Of a stretch of 64,000 bases of DNA, positions 45,560 through 57,374 are shown piece after piece. Source of the stretch: Chelonoidis abingdonii (taxonomy: Eukaryota; Chordata; Testudines; Testudinidae); NCBI RefSeq assembly GCF_003597395.2, contig NC_133771.1, positions 47,813,196-47,877,195 of the forward strand, read 5' to 3'. How positions within the stretch are numbered: the first letter of the stretch is position 1; every line of letters begins with the position of its first letter. The translations under genes were made by a program, and so were the position numbers. The notes under the pieces were generated by a model, which was given only the letters and a program-made list of their open reading frames with translations, made no database searches and had not been told where the DNA came from.

Positions 45560-46840
45560 GATAACAGTATCCATTCAACATCTCTCTCCCCTCTTTTCAT
45601 GGAGTTGGTCCAAGAGCTCCACAAGCTCATTGGTTTGGTAGGCCTTTGCTCATTTGTTGATGCTGGTTACCACTCTGTCTCAAATCTTCCCTTTTTTGGA
45701 AGGCTTGAGGTGAGACAACTCCAGCAATATATGGGGTCCACAGGTCTCTTTGGCCCCAATCAGTTTGATTTTAGCACTAAGCACTGCATAGAGACTGAAG
45801 TGGCTGATTATTACGGCATGGTGTAACAAACTGTATATTTGAGTACGTCCGATGTGGCTAAGCTAACACTGAAGGAAAAACCTTAACTTTTGCAATGTGT
45901 TGACTTTTGAGTGCTGATTTTGCAGCCTTATTGCTGCATCATCACTAGTTTTGCATTTATTAAAATGACTCTTTACTACCTGACATGCTGTCTGCAATCC
46001 CATCCAAACTGTTTCAGTAACACAAAATCAAAGTAATAATGCTTTCTCATCAGCAGAGTGTGGTTTACAGAAAAAGTATCTTAATGTAACACGACAGGTT
46101 TGGGTGATGAGCCATTTGTTCTGCTATTAATTCAACAAAGATTTGCTACAAAGAGGACAGGAATTATACAGAATATATTGACCAGATTTAATTTTTACTG
46201 AGAGGAAATGTCAACTTTAATGTAAAATATTGATTAAAACATTCAGCTGCCAGCTCTGCTTTTCTTTTCTTTCTGATTGTAAGGAATGTACCATGCTAGT
46301 TTTATATATATACACCTCCTTTGTACCCACGGAGGAGAGGGCAGGGTTTGCCATGCAGAGTTTAACTGACGGGCCTCTTGCTCAATCACAAATACAGTGG
46401 AGTAGAATTATGGAGATCATGCTGAAAACATATATTTTAATGTCAAAATATAAATGAGAATGTACAGAAAATATATTTTTAGCTACCATGCAATGACAAA
46501 TTTCAAAAAAATGCTGTCTATTTTTAAATAAGTTTGAGAAACGTGAGTAGCGACTTTGTGGCCTCTCACTCCTATTCATTGACAAAAATTAGGTCAGACC
46601 CAGCTTTGCAGCGGGTTTAACATCCTCTATTTTAATTCTCTCCTTGCTTAGAAAACACTTCTTTACCAAGATCTCTAAAGCCTGGAAAGCTCACAGAATA
46701 GCAGCTTTCTCAAATTTAGGGAGCGCTGAGCTTGTCTAGTCAAATTTAAATCACACTCGAATAGCCCAAGTTTGAAAGTTTGACTTGAACATTAAAGAGA
46801 TCATATTCTGCGTACAAGAGAATGTGAGTTGATGAAGAGC
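45560..46840. other. Intron 4 sequence, nothing identified
   Basis: AT-rich. The 94-codon + frame at 45542-45826 has no recognised motif and overlaps the CR1 tail at its start. No exon supported. Confidence 0.4.
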
Positions 46841-46849
46841 TGTATGTAA

Positions 46850-46916
46850 GTTCAAGAGCTAGCCTTTCACCAAGTTGGTCCAATGAAAGATATTACCTCA
46901 CCCACCTGGTCTCTGT
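46850..46916 (+). repeat. Retroelement 3' tail fragment
   Basis: ACCAAGTTGGTCCAATGAAA and GATATTACCTCACCCACCTG match the tail at 44.53 kb. Confidence 0.6.
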
Positions 46917-46919
46917 GAG

Positions 46920-49085
46920 GAAAAAGGGCAGAGAAGGGGGGAGAGAATATCTCAGATGGAAAAATTAAAATAATATCTAAACCATGTTATACCATGTTAT
47001 ATGTGTTGTGAAGTGTGCAGCTCATTTTAGGGCACCATGTAATAATAAATATAATGAATTAGTGTTTGAATCAAAAGGAAAATGACTCCCTCTATAGCAG
47101 TTCAGCCCGTCTCTGGATATCTTTAAATCATTCCTGCCAGTGGCACTTCTGTCCTCGTCTCTTAAAAGATATGATTCAGCAAAACACTTATATATCTATA
47201 TGACTTAAGCATGTGAGTTGACGATGATTCAGGGTCTATTCTCCGAAGTGCTTGACTTCAACAGAACTACTCGGTGCTTAAAATACATATATGCTCAATA
47301 TTGCTGTGATTGGCCACAGATCCCTGAAGCCATATTTTTCACTTATGGTACAGACCATCTACATAAACATTCCAATGGACTTAGCGTCCAGAAATCGGGG
47401 TGCCTGCATGAACCCTCTAAGCTAATTGCCAGCTGAGATTGATCTCGCTGCCACCCAAAAATTCCAGGTTTGCTCCCTGGTCTCCCAAACCTTCCCTGGG
47501 AATCCAAGACTCAGAAGCCTGAGTCTTACCACAAGGAAATAACCCACTTCCCTCCTCCTCGTCCCACCCAGAATTTTCTCTCTAGGCTAACCTGAGAGTT
47601 ACTGATGCAACCTCTTTACACACAATACCAAGAAGCATGTCTCCTTCTTCCACAAAGAGACACCAATATAAGAAACAAAATGATTCTACTTCTCCTCCCA
47701 CAAATTCCTGCTGGCGTAGAGCTCACCTCCGTAGATCTAACACAAAGAACCCCTCCCTTCGTTCCTTAGCTATACCAGAAGAAAAAAACTCAACAAGTCT
47801 TAAAAAGAAACTTTATAATAAAAAAGAAAAAGACATAAAAAATGATCTCTGCATCAAGTTGACAATCCAGGGCTATCTAAAAGAAAAAATGAATAAACAG
47901 CTATCAAAAGAGATACAATTTAACATCCAGCAACTACACGACTAAATACAAAAAAACAAAACACCTATTGTTTTTTCTACCTTTGTCTTACAACTGAAAC
48001 TGAATTAGAAGCTACAGATAGAAAAGATCCCTTCTCATAGCTGAGAGCTGGACAAAGACACAGACCCAAACATTCCTCCCTGAGCTTTGAAAATCCAGTT
48101 CATTGTCCTTGGTCAGTGTTGTTCTGTTGTTAACTGTTACAGTAAAGAAACATTAACCCTAGCTACTATTTATGAACACATCCTCATGTATCCACACAAA
48201 TTCTGGGGAAATAATCCCATCCTGTAATCCCATTATGGAAATACTAGTCTTCACCTCTAAAGACCTAGGTGAAATGCTGGACCACTGATTGCTCCACTGA
48301 AGGTAGAATATTCATGGAAAGGCCAGAATCATACCTCAATGTGTTGGTCAGCAATTGCCAGTTTCTATATTAAAGACAGCACGTAAGTAGTTGCAGGTCG
48401 CTTGGCTTATGCATACGAGGAGGAATAGGAAAGCGATGTAATCAGGATTTACTGCAGGTGCATTGACACAGCAAGTAGGGCTGCACAGTGCACCTGTCTG
48501 CACGTGACCTGATTCAAGTTAATTAAGTCCCTGGAAGACCTGGTTTGACACAGTGGCTTTGGATCAGGCCTATCCCTTGAAGTAAATCCTGTTAATTAAT
48601 GGATACCAATCATCACCATTAAAAGAAAAACATATATTTAATACAGCACCTGCAACTGTAAATCACCCAGTTCTTCTATTGTCTGTTCTTATAGTGACCC
48701 TCACTGTACATCTAAACATTTGTGCAGTTTAATAACTGGGAATGGCAGAGATATATGAACCTGCAACTTGGGCACTAATGGTTATTTTCTTTCAACCTCT
48801 AATACTTTCCTAATTAATCATTGCAGATAACAATTTCTCGTCAAGCAAGTAAACATTCTCGGTGTATTCTTGCAGATATGACTGTCTTGAACTGTGCTTT
48901 CACAGGTGAATGATCATTCTAATTCAGAAACAGTCTCAGTAGCATGTTCCATCTAGCCCTCTTCTGTTGTGATCACAGCCTGTGAGAAAACTGCAAAAAC
49001 ACATGGCCTCATCCTGAGCAGTGCTGAGCACTTGCAGCTCCCACTGAAGTCACAGGTGTTCAGGTCCCTCAGCATCAGCCTGCAG
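46920..49085. other. Intron 4 sequence; unassigned repeat-like part at 47.4-48.0 kb
   Basis: The C-rich part at 47450-47600 (TTTGCTCCCTGGTCTCCCAA) looks like a dispersed repeat. It leads into a 102-codon Lys/Ser-rich + frame at 47637-47945 with no recognised domain. Not supported as a gene. Confidence 0.35.
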
Positions 49086-49089
49086 AAGA

Positions 49090-50132
49090 AAAGTCCCAGT
49101 GGGTCGCAGTGAGGACCAAATTCAGGACAACTGCTAGAAAAAGGGCAAGATGACCCAAACTGGTGATTACTCATTATTTACCAAACCATAACAAAAGTAA
49201 CATCGGCCTCACCACGTGTTAACAAGAAGAAAATGCATCTCCTTAGGCATGCTGCCCTGGTTACCACTCAGACACTGGATTATAGATAATGTTAGCTGAA
49301 ACCATTTTCATCAACATAGGTCCTTCTAATCCCAAGATGAGCCATTAGCCATCAATATATAAGTCAGATTTACCAATAATCACGCTGAGCCCCAACAGGG
49401 ACTAAGCTAAAGTTTGATAATAAAAGAAAAGAAAGAGTTAATAATGATTAATAGAATATACATACAAGTGATGTGCAAAATCATATACGGGCTGTAGCAG
49501 TGATGAACAGACATGCTGGCTTGTAAAGTCCCTGGTGACTTCCAAAAAGATGGAAGCTCCTCAGTCCATAGTTAAAAATGCTCCTTAGTATAAACCCACA
49601 GCGAGAGAATAGGGCAGAAACATGCCAATAGAGATAATTCAAGGTCTTTGATTCTGCCATGTACTGGAAATTTACTGTCCAGACAAGCTCATAGCTCAGT
49701 GCAATGGAAAGTTACTGGCTAGAAAATGGATTCAGCACATGAGCCAGACACAGGTCCTACAAGCTTGGAACCAGAAGGCAGCCATTGCCCATATTCTGGC
49801 TGAGGCATCCCCAGGAAAGGTTTACTGGGCAGAAGAGTTTCTTCTATGACCTATTGCTAGAGTGAAGTGCCCTTAATAGGCCATCAACACATAGCTTTCT
49901 GGGTCTAATGTAAATTCTAGCCAGGAATAGAACACATGTATAAGATACCCATGCATAGCCAATATTCATAACTTTAGCTACAAAGGTGCATATAAACAGG
50001 ATAATCATACTTAGAAAATCATAACTTTTCCATTAACACCTTACATGACATACTTGGTACAAGATTTGTTGTAATTGTATAACAGTGGTACTATCAATGA
50101 TATAAATGGTCATTTAATTATACAGCATCACA
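49090..50132 (-). mobile_element. LTR-like repeat
   Basis: On the minus strand it begins TGTGATGCTGTATAATTAAA and contains CACTGTTATACAATTACAAC and GTCATGTAAGGTGTTAATGG, which I recognise from a common turtle LTR. It shares ordered blocks with 2880-3270. The distal border was not fixed. No coding region. Confidence 0.55.
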
Positions 50133-50210
50133 GTAACTACTTGTGCTTAAATTTAAATACATACGTAAGTACTTTGCTGGACAGAGGTTTGTATTATTGG
50201 AAATTACACC

Positions 50211-51310
50211 TGTGACATTACTCAGGGTACAGTCTGGACTGTTGAACAGCTGTGTCCCCTCAATTCTTCATCCTGGGTGCCTTTTACACTGCTTCACTGT
50301 GAGAGCAACCACTCCTGGTCTGCCCCCACACAGCCTCCAGCATGTAAATTACTCCTGGCTATACTGTATGAGTGCTATGGCCAGCCAATCTTGAATTACA
50401 ATGCAGAGCAACACCAGCAAATTCCCAGTCCCAGACTTTCCCCAGAAATGCATTTTGTACTGCCCTGCCCTCTCCTGGACAACTCAAGCTCATATAAAGG
50501 CTGTCATTTTATTAATAGAAAATGATACGCACAAATCCTGTGATTTCAAATGGAATTTCCCAGACACTTCAGTCCAAGCACACTGGCCTAGATAAAACAA
50601 TAAAACACGTTTATTAATGATAGAAAAAAAATGAAGTGATTACAAGGCATAAAAGTTCAAAGTTGGTTACAAGAAAATAAAGGTAAAAACAACTAACTTA
50701 ACAAATTAAGTGAATTCAAGGCAAAAGTCTCTCTTACCAAGTGCTTCAGCAGTCTTACTGGCTGAATTCCTTTCAGACAGGATCCCTCCCTCAGTCAAAA
50801 TCTATTTCTTTGTTCCTCCAGTGTTGTGGCTGCCATGGGTAGAGAGAAAGGGAGGAATAATTTGGGTGTCTGTTACCCATTCTTATACTTTTTCCTCTTC
50901 TTTGAGAATCATCTCCAGCAGGGGTTCAGGAGACAGAAAGTCTGTGGCGCTGGGAATCACCAGCTGTTTCTATTCCAAGATGTAAATTTCTGACTCACCT
51001 CTTTTTTTCCTGCCAAAGAATGGCTGATTAACCAGGTGATGGTTGATTTCATTTTGTTGACACCTGGCTGAGGCGTCAGGTGGCCTTTTGTCTCTGAGGA
51101 ACTGGTTTGTGGCTGCTTCCCCAGATTTGGAATATGTCTTAGTAACATGTACATAGAATCTTATGCCTTTACATGAAATGTTGCCACACATATTTTACCA
51201 GGACAGTAATGATCAACAGATTATGGGTTTTCAAATGGTACCTCACAAGGCATACTTTGTACAGTACAAAATTTATCATAATTTTGTAAAATGACTAAAC
51301 CTGGCTACAA
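50211..51310 (-). mobile_element. LTR-like repeat (second family)
   Basis: On the + strand it starts TGTGACATTACTCAGGGTAC, so the minus strand ends in CA. A TATA-like AGTATAAGAA lies on the minus strand near 50885, and TTTATT (AATAAA on the minus strand) near 50613. The block CCTCACAAGGCATACTTTGT near 51241 is typical of this repeat. The left limit on the minus strand is approximate. Confidence 0.45.
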
Positions 51311-51314
51311 CTGG

Positions 51315-52390
51315 CACCACACCTACTTTTAGTTATCACCTGGGCTAGTCCAAATTTTCCATAATTTTTTTCTACGGAAAATTAGGTTTTCAATTACATG
51401 ATTTTTGTGTGTATGGCACTTGTCTGCTTCCTTTTAAGTTTTGATTTTTCGTTTGAAAACAAAACCAAAAACCAAACAACCCTATTAGCATTTTTGGCCA
51501 AAAATTCAAGTTTAACAAAAAGACAAAACTTTCCATAGGAAACAAATCCATTTTCCAATGAACTCTAGTTATCACCCTTGCCAGTGAAAAATTGTTACAT
51601 ATCCCGCAAGTAAGAATATTATTAACACAATACTAGTTACAATTCAACATTAGGAGACTAGGAAACTTTGCTTCTTCTGTTGCCCATTTGGATTCAGAAA
51701 CTGTTGAGCTTTCTTGTCTCCCTTTCTACTTCTCTCTTTTCCTTGCTCTTGCTTGTTTTGCTGTAGTGTTGAAAACACTGTACTCAATGCCTCAGTTACA
51801 GGATAAGAGAAGCATTCAATACCAGTACATTGTCTTAAACATGTCCTTTTTATTTCTATGCCTCCTACATGTTTGGCTTGCAGTGTAATGTCCTCAGCAT
51901 ATGTTCTGATGAGGACATCCCTCAGCCATTGAAGGGCAGGCAGGCATGTAGGCTTGTAAAGAATGTCATGAATTTTTCTGTAGTTCATAATGTTTCCAAT
52001 TTTCTTGTCTGATAATCTTGATGTCTGTTCCTTGTTCCCCATATCAACTAAGTAGATAAAACCCCTCCCATATTTTCCTTTTCTCCATTCTTCATGTTGC
52101 TCCCCATCACTCTTTTCTTTCCCACATGCCCTAGCCTCCTCATTTGTCTTAATCTTCTCCTTATTAGGGTGGAGAACTTGTCTGCTGGCTGTGTAATGTC
52201 TTTCCACAGGCTGTGTTCCTGGGAAAATGTCCCAGATAACAGACATTTCTTTCAGTCTTTCCAAAGTTGGACTTCTGGAGTGAAATCCTGGCAAAACTCT
52301 CACTGATTTCAAATGGGGCCAGAATTTCACCCCTGAAGTGTTGAATTTTCTGATTTGGACAATTTGTTTCTACAGTGAAAATTCTCAGAG
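51315..52390. other. Intron 4 sequence with a long minus-strand open frame
   Basis: The 226-codon minus-strand frame at 51650-52330 is the longest unexplained frame in the window. Its product is Lys/Gln/Glu-rich, with no recognised domain. AT-rich flank at 51340-51560 resembles a decayed T-rich MITE. Confidence 0.4.
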
Positions 52391-52397
52391 ATGAATC

Positions 52398-52660
52398 CAG
52401 GGGCGGCTCTAGCTTTTTTGCAGCCCCAAGCACAGCAGGCAGGCTACCTTTGGTGGCTTGCCTGTGGAAGGTCCGTTGGTCCCGCGGCTTCAGCGTACCC
52501 GCTGCTGAATTGCTGCTGAATCCACGGGACCAGCAGACCTCCCACAGGCAAGTAGCTGAAGGCTGCCTGTGTGCCGCCCTCGCAGGGACTGGCAGGGTGC
52601 CCCCATGGCTTGCCACCCCAGGCACGTGCTTGGAGTGCTGGTGCCTGGAGCTGCAGCTGG
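52398..52660. mobile_element. GC-rich palindromic MITE (CAGGGGCGGCTCTAG type)
   Basis: Starts CAGGGGCGGCTCTAGC. The two halves are complementary around GGCTTGCCTGTGGAAGGTCC near 52456 and GACCTCCCACAGGCAAGTAG near 52533, with CCCGCGG/CCACGGG near the centre. The right terminus is eroded (GTGCCTGGAGCTGC). Frames on both strands are by-products of the palindrome. Confidence 0.75.
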
Positions 52661-52664
52661 TTGT

Positions 52665-53810
52665 GTCTCCTATGAAATGTGGGAGGGGATGACCTCCCTA
52701 TGCGTGAATCTGTATATGCTTAAGACTTGCACATTTTTGTTTTTACATAGAACAATTCAAAGATAGCATGGGCTTTGAAAAAGCCATTATGATCTCAGGG
52801 GAATATCCGTAATAATTTTAATGAAAAAGCAGTGGTCAAAAAGGAATGATACAATTTCTAGGAACAGTGTCTGCACAACTTTTACCACAGCTTTTAAGCT
52901 TTAGTCATTTTGTGTGTGTGTGTATGTATGTAGATTATATATATAAAATATTAAACACAACAAAAAGGCTGTGCTTTATAACAAGATTAAAGGCCGAAAT
53001 TTCAAGGAATGAAATTAGCTTGCCCACAAAATCCACATATGTTTACACACAACCTATGCTTATGTGAGAATATCTAATTAATTGAACATTCAAATAGGCA
53101 TGCAATTATTCCATTTGCTCCTGGATTTTTACAGTTCTAATCAGTATGCCCACTCTTGAAATCTGCCCCCTCCCTCTAGTGTTATAAGATCTAAACCCAG
53201 TAATTTAAAATTAAGGTCTCTCACTCTGTCTTTCATTTCCTTTACTATGCCCAAGTATTGCAGAAAGCTGAGAACAATGTGAGTGTCAGGAATAATGAGA
53301 AAGAGGTGAATGAAGAATATTTAACACTGAGTATCTTGTCTTTGGCGGTTTGTCACAATACTGTACATGATTATTACATATACTTAATTATAGATTTTCC
53401 CTTTACAAATCCATTTTCCTTATTTTACATATTTTTTCAATCTGAATCTGTTACCATTGACATCAACAGAAAAATGCTGCTTGCTTCAATAGAAGGAGGA
53501 CTGCAGCCTTTTTTAATGTGTTTGCGCTTTGTTGTATATTATGACACTGACTGTTTCCTGGCCTCATATCAACTTTCAGTATTGTGCATACAATTGTGCA
53601 CATGCAATTAAATGTGAGCACAATTAGACCTTTAGATGCCCCTATCAGACTTGCAAGTACATTCAGATCATTAGGCACGAAAACATGTGCAATTGCTGGT
53701 GCAAAAAGATGTGCCTATTATACTGAAGGATTTTTTTGTTTTGAATATTTAGCTTTTTATATATTTATACACCAATATGTATATATGTAAGTTTGTTCCA
53801 CCTCCATCTC
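52665..53810. other. Intron 4 sequence, nothing identified
   Basis: AT-rich with a short (GT)n near 52910. No exon: the 117-codon frame at 53258-53611 has no MLIP similarity. Confidence 0.4.
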
Positions 53811-53817
53811 TACAAAC

Positions 53818-54148
53818 TGTGACTGGTGAGCTCTCCTGGTGATTCAACAGCACACACACTTCGCAAGGTACCTTCACCAAGTGTCTTTATTATTATTTCT
53901 TGCCCGATGCTTTAGATACAGCACAACGTAGCTCTGCCTTTTATACTGCTTGCTTTCTTTTCTGAGCTATCTGATTGGTGAGTTAATTACTCCAGTAGCT
54001 TATCAGATTCCCTACAGGTGCAAGTGATTCCCATAAACTACCTAACTCCCTCCTACTCTAACTACCCAGTGCCCTGAATGTCCTAAGTGATGAGGGTGCT
54101 GGCTGCCCAAAGGGGCTCTATTTATTGCTGCTAACAGCCCCCATCACA
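53818..54148 (-). mobile_element. Solo LTR (331 bp) with TATA box and poly-A signal
   Basis: On the minus strand it runs from TGTGATGGGGGCTG to CCAGTCACA, the TG...CA form of LTRs with short inverted TGTGA/TCACA ends. The minus strand has TATAAAA at 53945-53939 and AATAAA at 53891-53886, about 50 bases apart, as expected for U3-R borders. No clear target duplication was seen. No internal region adjoins it. Confidence 0.65.
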
Positions 54149-54189
54149 GTATATGGTTTGTATTAAAAGCACTATACAGATATTGGAGA

Positions 54190-54460
54190 AAATCTCCAAA
54201 ACCACTCAAATGATGCAGGAGCCTAATTTCCATTTTCAAAAGTGACTTAAATGCCTAGGAATTTCAGTGGGGGTCAGGAATGTAGGAGCTTTTGAAAATC
54301 CCATTAGGCACCTATCTCGATCCTTAGGTACCAAAATACTTTTACAAATCTGGTCCATATTTGTCTAAAGTTAATTGAAAATCAATGAGTTAGGCTCATA
54401 AGTCTGTTTTGAAAATGGGAAGTAGGCTCCTAAGTCACTTAAATGTTTTTTAAAATTTTA
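54190..54460. repeat. AGCCTAAGTCCCATT-type palindromic repeat, copy A
   Basis: CAGGAGCCTAATTTCCATTT on the left and ATGGGAAGTAGGCTCCTAAG on the right are imperfect inverted relatives. An old amniote dispersed repeat. Confidence 0.6.
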
Positions 54461-54473
54461 CCATTAACTAATA

Positions 54474-54660
54474 CATCTCTACCTCGATATAATGCTGTCC
54501 TCAGGAGCCAAAAAATCTTACCGCATTATAGGTGAAACTGCGTTATGTTGAACTTGCTTTGATCACCGGAGTGTGCAGCCCCACCCCCCTGGAGCTCTGT
54601 TTTACCGTGTTATATCCGAATTTGTATTATATCAGGTTGTGTTATATTGGGGTAGAGGTG
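54474..54660. mobile_element. mariner-like MITE (187 bp) with TA duplication
   Basis: Ends CATCTCTACCTCGATATAAT and (inverted) CACCTCTACCCCAATATAAC, each flanked by TA (54472-54473 and 54661-54662). Additional internal inverted ATATAA units. Tc1/mariner elements insert at TA. No transposase. Confidence 0.85.
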
Positions 54661-54664
54661 TATA

Positions 54665-56190
54665 AGCCCTGATCCTGCAATTTCCCACTTGTAGATGTAG
54701 CAAACTACAGGATCAAGGCCATATATAACAGCTGTGACAAACCTAAGCAAAGATCATGACAAAAGAGAGTAATTTTTTCTCCCATTTATTTTTCTTCCAT
54801 CAGTCTGTTAAAAAAAAAAATCCCAGTTAGGAAGCAAATGTTACAACATTTGTGTACAATAGTATTCTTGTTGGAAGAGGTGGATTAAGAAAAACCTTAT
54901 TGCTAGAAATAAATTATGTAGAAATTAGAAACTCATGAGGGCAGGAAAAAGTATTAACTGAAGAACCCAATAGTAAAGCTTATTATACACTCTTTGATCT
55001 AATAATTGACTTGCCTCCAGTACAACTCAGTGAAAAAAGCAAAGTAGATAATTTTGTTACTTTATTTCTAGAACTGGATGAACACGGCAGAAAAATATTC
55101 ATTAACATTTGTTCACATGAAAACCGACCATTCACTTTGGTGGTATTTGTGACAATTTTTTACTTACTTTTTTTATTGACGATTCATGTGAGTGAAGTTT
55201 GTTCATCAGAATATTTGTGAGAGGAAAAATGTCACAAATAATCATACACACAAATAATTAGGTGAACAGTGGTGCCATCCCTCACAATATGGTATTTTTG
55301 CTAAAAGCCCCAGGTCTTGAAATCATGTAATTATATGAGAATCTGAGCTTTCATTTTTTTTAAAAAGTAAGTCTCAAGCTCTCATAGTTGCAGAGCAAAG
55401 CTTGAAAGTATGAACCCTAAAGGCTCACAAACCAAAAGGTAAATTTTAAAAAAATCTAAAATGTATTATTTAAAAAACTGCATGATTTTAAACCCAATCT
55501 CATGATTTTGGCGGGACTGATTTATGATTTTTTGGAGCCGTGAGGCTGGGAAAACTGTGAATATTGCATGACTATTTACAATAGAAGGGTCCACAGAGAC
55601 GTCTTGAAAGGTCTTCTTGGGTTTGGAGATACCCGGACAGTAATCAAAACAATACCACATGTTAGCTGACCAATCCACACAGCACAAATAGCAAATATCC
55701 AGGCAATAGGGGCCTGCGTCTGCCTCATTAAAATCAATGACAAAACTTCCATTACCTTCCATGTGGACCACTGAGGAAGCCAGTTGACGTGAACAGTTCA
55801 TGAGCAATAGGTAGGTTTTCACAGTCCTTCCACTAAGTCATTGCAAATAAAGAAAACTTGTAAAAAAAAAAAAAAATACAAAACCCAACAGCTTTCTTTA
55901 TGAATACTTTTCCAAGTTAATTGAAGAAATTGTGTGCTGCTAACAGTTCCCCAGCTCTACTTATGTCTTATATATAAAATATTAATGTGATTGTTTTTTA
56001 ATAATATTTATAAAACCATGAAAATAGCACCATGAAGTGAAGCCCATGTAGTTCTTCTGTAAGAAAAAACTTTTTCAAACCAAATGTAATCACTTTATTA
56101 TTGATAACTTGTCAATGAGATTGATATAATTAACTTTCACTTTATCATACCCTTTTTTTTCATTCCCATTCCTGCTTTCTGGCTTACCCC
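54665..56190. other. Intron 4, last 1.5 kb before exon 5
   Basis: No repeat confidently assigned. The 118-codon minus frame at 55466-55822 has no recognised domain. Confidence 0.4.
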
Positions 56191-56196
56191 TTCTAG

Positions 56197-56268
56197 CAAT
56201 ACAAGATCAAGACAAGCTACAAGGCTTTTGCAGCAATCCCTACAAACACCTTGCTTATGGAGCAGAAG
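56197..56268 (+). CDS. MLIP: MLIP coding exon 5 (24 codons)
   Basis: A 72-nt exon with acceptor CCCCTTCTAG ending at 56196 and donor GTTAGT at 56269, phase 0 at both ends. It encodes a short conserved block around YKAFAAIPTNTLL ending in a Gln-Lys. In mammalian MLIP as I remember it, this segment directly follows the exon 3 or exon 4 sequence, with only one or two substitutions. It is too short to appear as an independent open frame and was found by reading for the MLIP motif. It lies about 12.3 kb downstream of exon 4. The following MLIP exons (acidic segment, then the conserved C-terminal region) were not found before base 64000 and presumably lie beyond it. Confidence 0.88.
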
Positions 56269-56719
56269 GTTAGTGTTTGCTCAAGAGCATGAAAATTGCC
56301 TCATGTATCAAGCACTTCTACTTAAGAACTTTTCATAATTAATATTTTCCTGACAATGCTGGGAATATTTCAAAACATAAATACTGTGGGCTGACTATTC
56401 AGGATTATATATGCTACTATTCTTCAGGGTCAGTAGCGTTTTATAAGATTTTCCTATTCTGAGTTTCTACAAAAATTCCCTGCAGAAAATATTTCTTCCC
56501 ATGAGAGTTCCAGTTTACATCACACTGTCTAAAATGTTCTTTAGCAAACTTCAAAGAGCTGGATTTTCACAGTGTGAGGACAGTGACAAATGTCTGGTAT
56601 TAAATTTTGATTATATGGTGAAGGCCACATTGTGCAGTCCTTACTTGTACAAAACAACCATTGAAGACAATGGTGCAATTGACAACTTTAATTTTGAATG
56701 AAGGGTTAAATTTTCAAAT

Positions 56720-56985
56720 CACCTGTTACTTAGAAGCCTAAGTACCACTGACTCTCACCTTTTGAAAATTTTGTCCAGATTTTAGTCTTGCTTGTATTAA
56801 AATCACTAGAAAGATTCCCATTGATTTCAGTGGGAGTTAGCACCTAACCTGCTTAGACATTTTTGTAAATCTCACCCTGAGGCACCTAAATACCTTTGAA
56901 AAATTAGCTCGCAGGAGCCTAAGTCCCATTAACTTGGGGTTCTAAGGGCCTAAGTCACCTTTGAAAATGGGATTTAGGCTTATAT
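56720..56985. repeat. AGCCTAAGTCCCATT-type palindromic repeat, copy B
   Basis: AGGAGCCTAAGTCCCATTAA and TTTGAAAATGGGATTTAGGC, same family as copy A, about 450 bp downstream of MLIP exon 5. Confidence 0.6.
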
Positions 56986-56994
56986 GCCATTTAA

Positions 56995-57372
56995 GAAAAG
57001 TCTACGCTGCAATGTAAACCTGGGCTTATGGACTCTGTGTTTCTAAAACCATATTTGAGCATTCACATTGCATTGTAAATCATTGGACCAGAGGGTCTCA
57101 CAGCCATGTTAATGTCTTCATACTGCACTGACCAGACCTTCTCTCTTGGGTCTAAGGCTTGAACAGCATCCACACTGCAAAATGACAGTGCTCAGACACA
57201 AGTCATAGCAGGAATTGCGCTCTGACCCACATCAACAAGCAAGGTCCTAAGACCCAGGTCCTGAGTTCTTGCTGACCTGTGTCAGACTGATTTGTGTGTG
57301 GATGGAGCACGGTTTGGTCTCAACCTCATTCTGAGCATGGGCTTAGTATGCAGTGTAGACATACCCATAGGT
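56995..57372. mobile_element. MITE of the GTCTACACTGCA type
   Basis: Left AAGTCTACGCTGCAATGTAA and right TGCAGTGTAGACATACCC are inverted. Internal matching CTGACC/GGTCAG and GGGTCT/AGACCC blocks occur. Confidence 0.65.
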
Positions 57373-57374
57373 TC

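Noticed and set aside
47637..47945. 102-codon Lys/Ser-rich coding region
   Set aside because: No domain, no splice context, and it adjoins C-rich repeat-like sequence. Probably chance or a decayed element.
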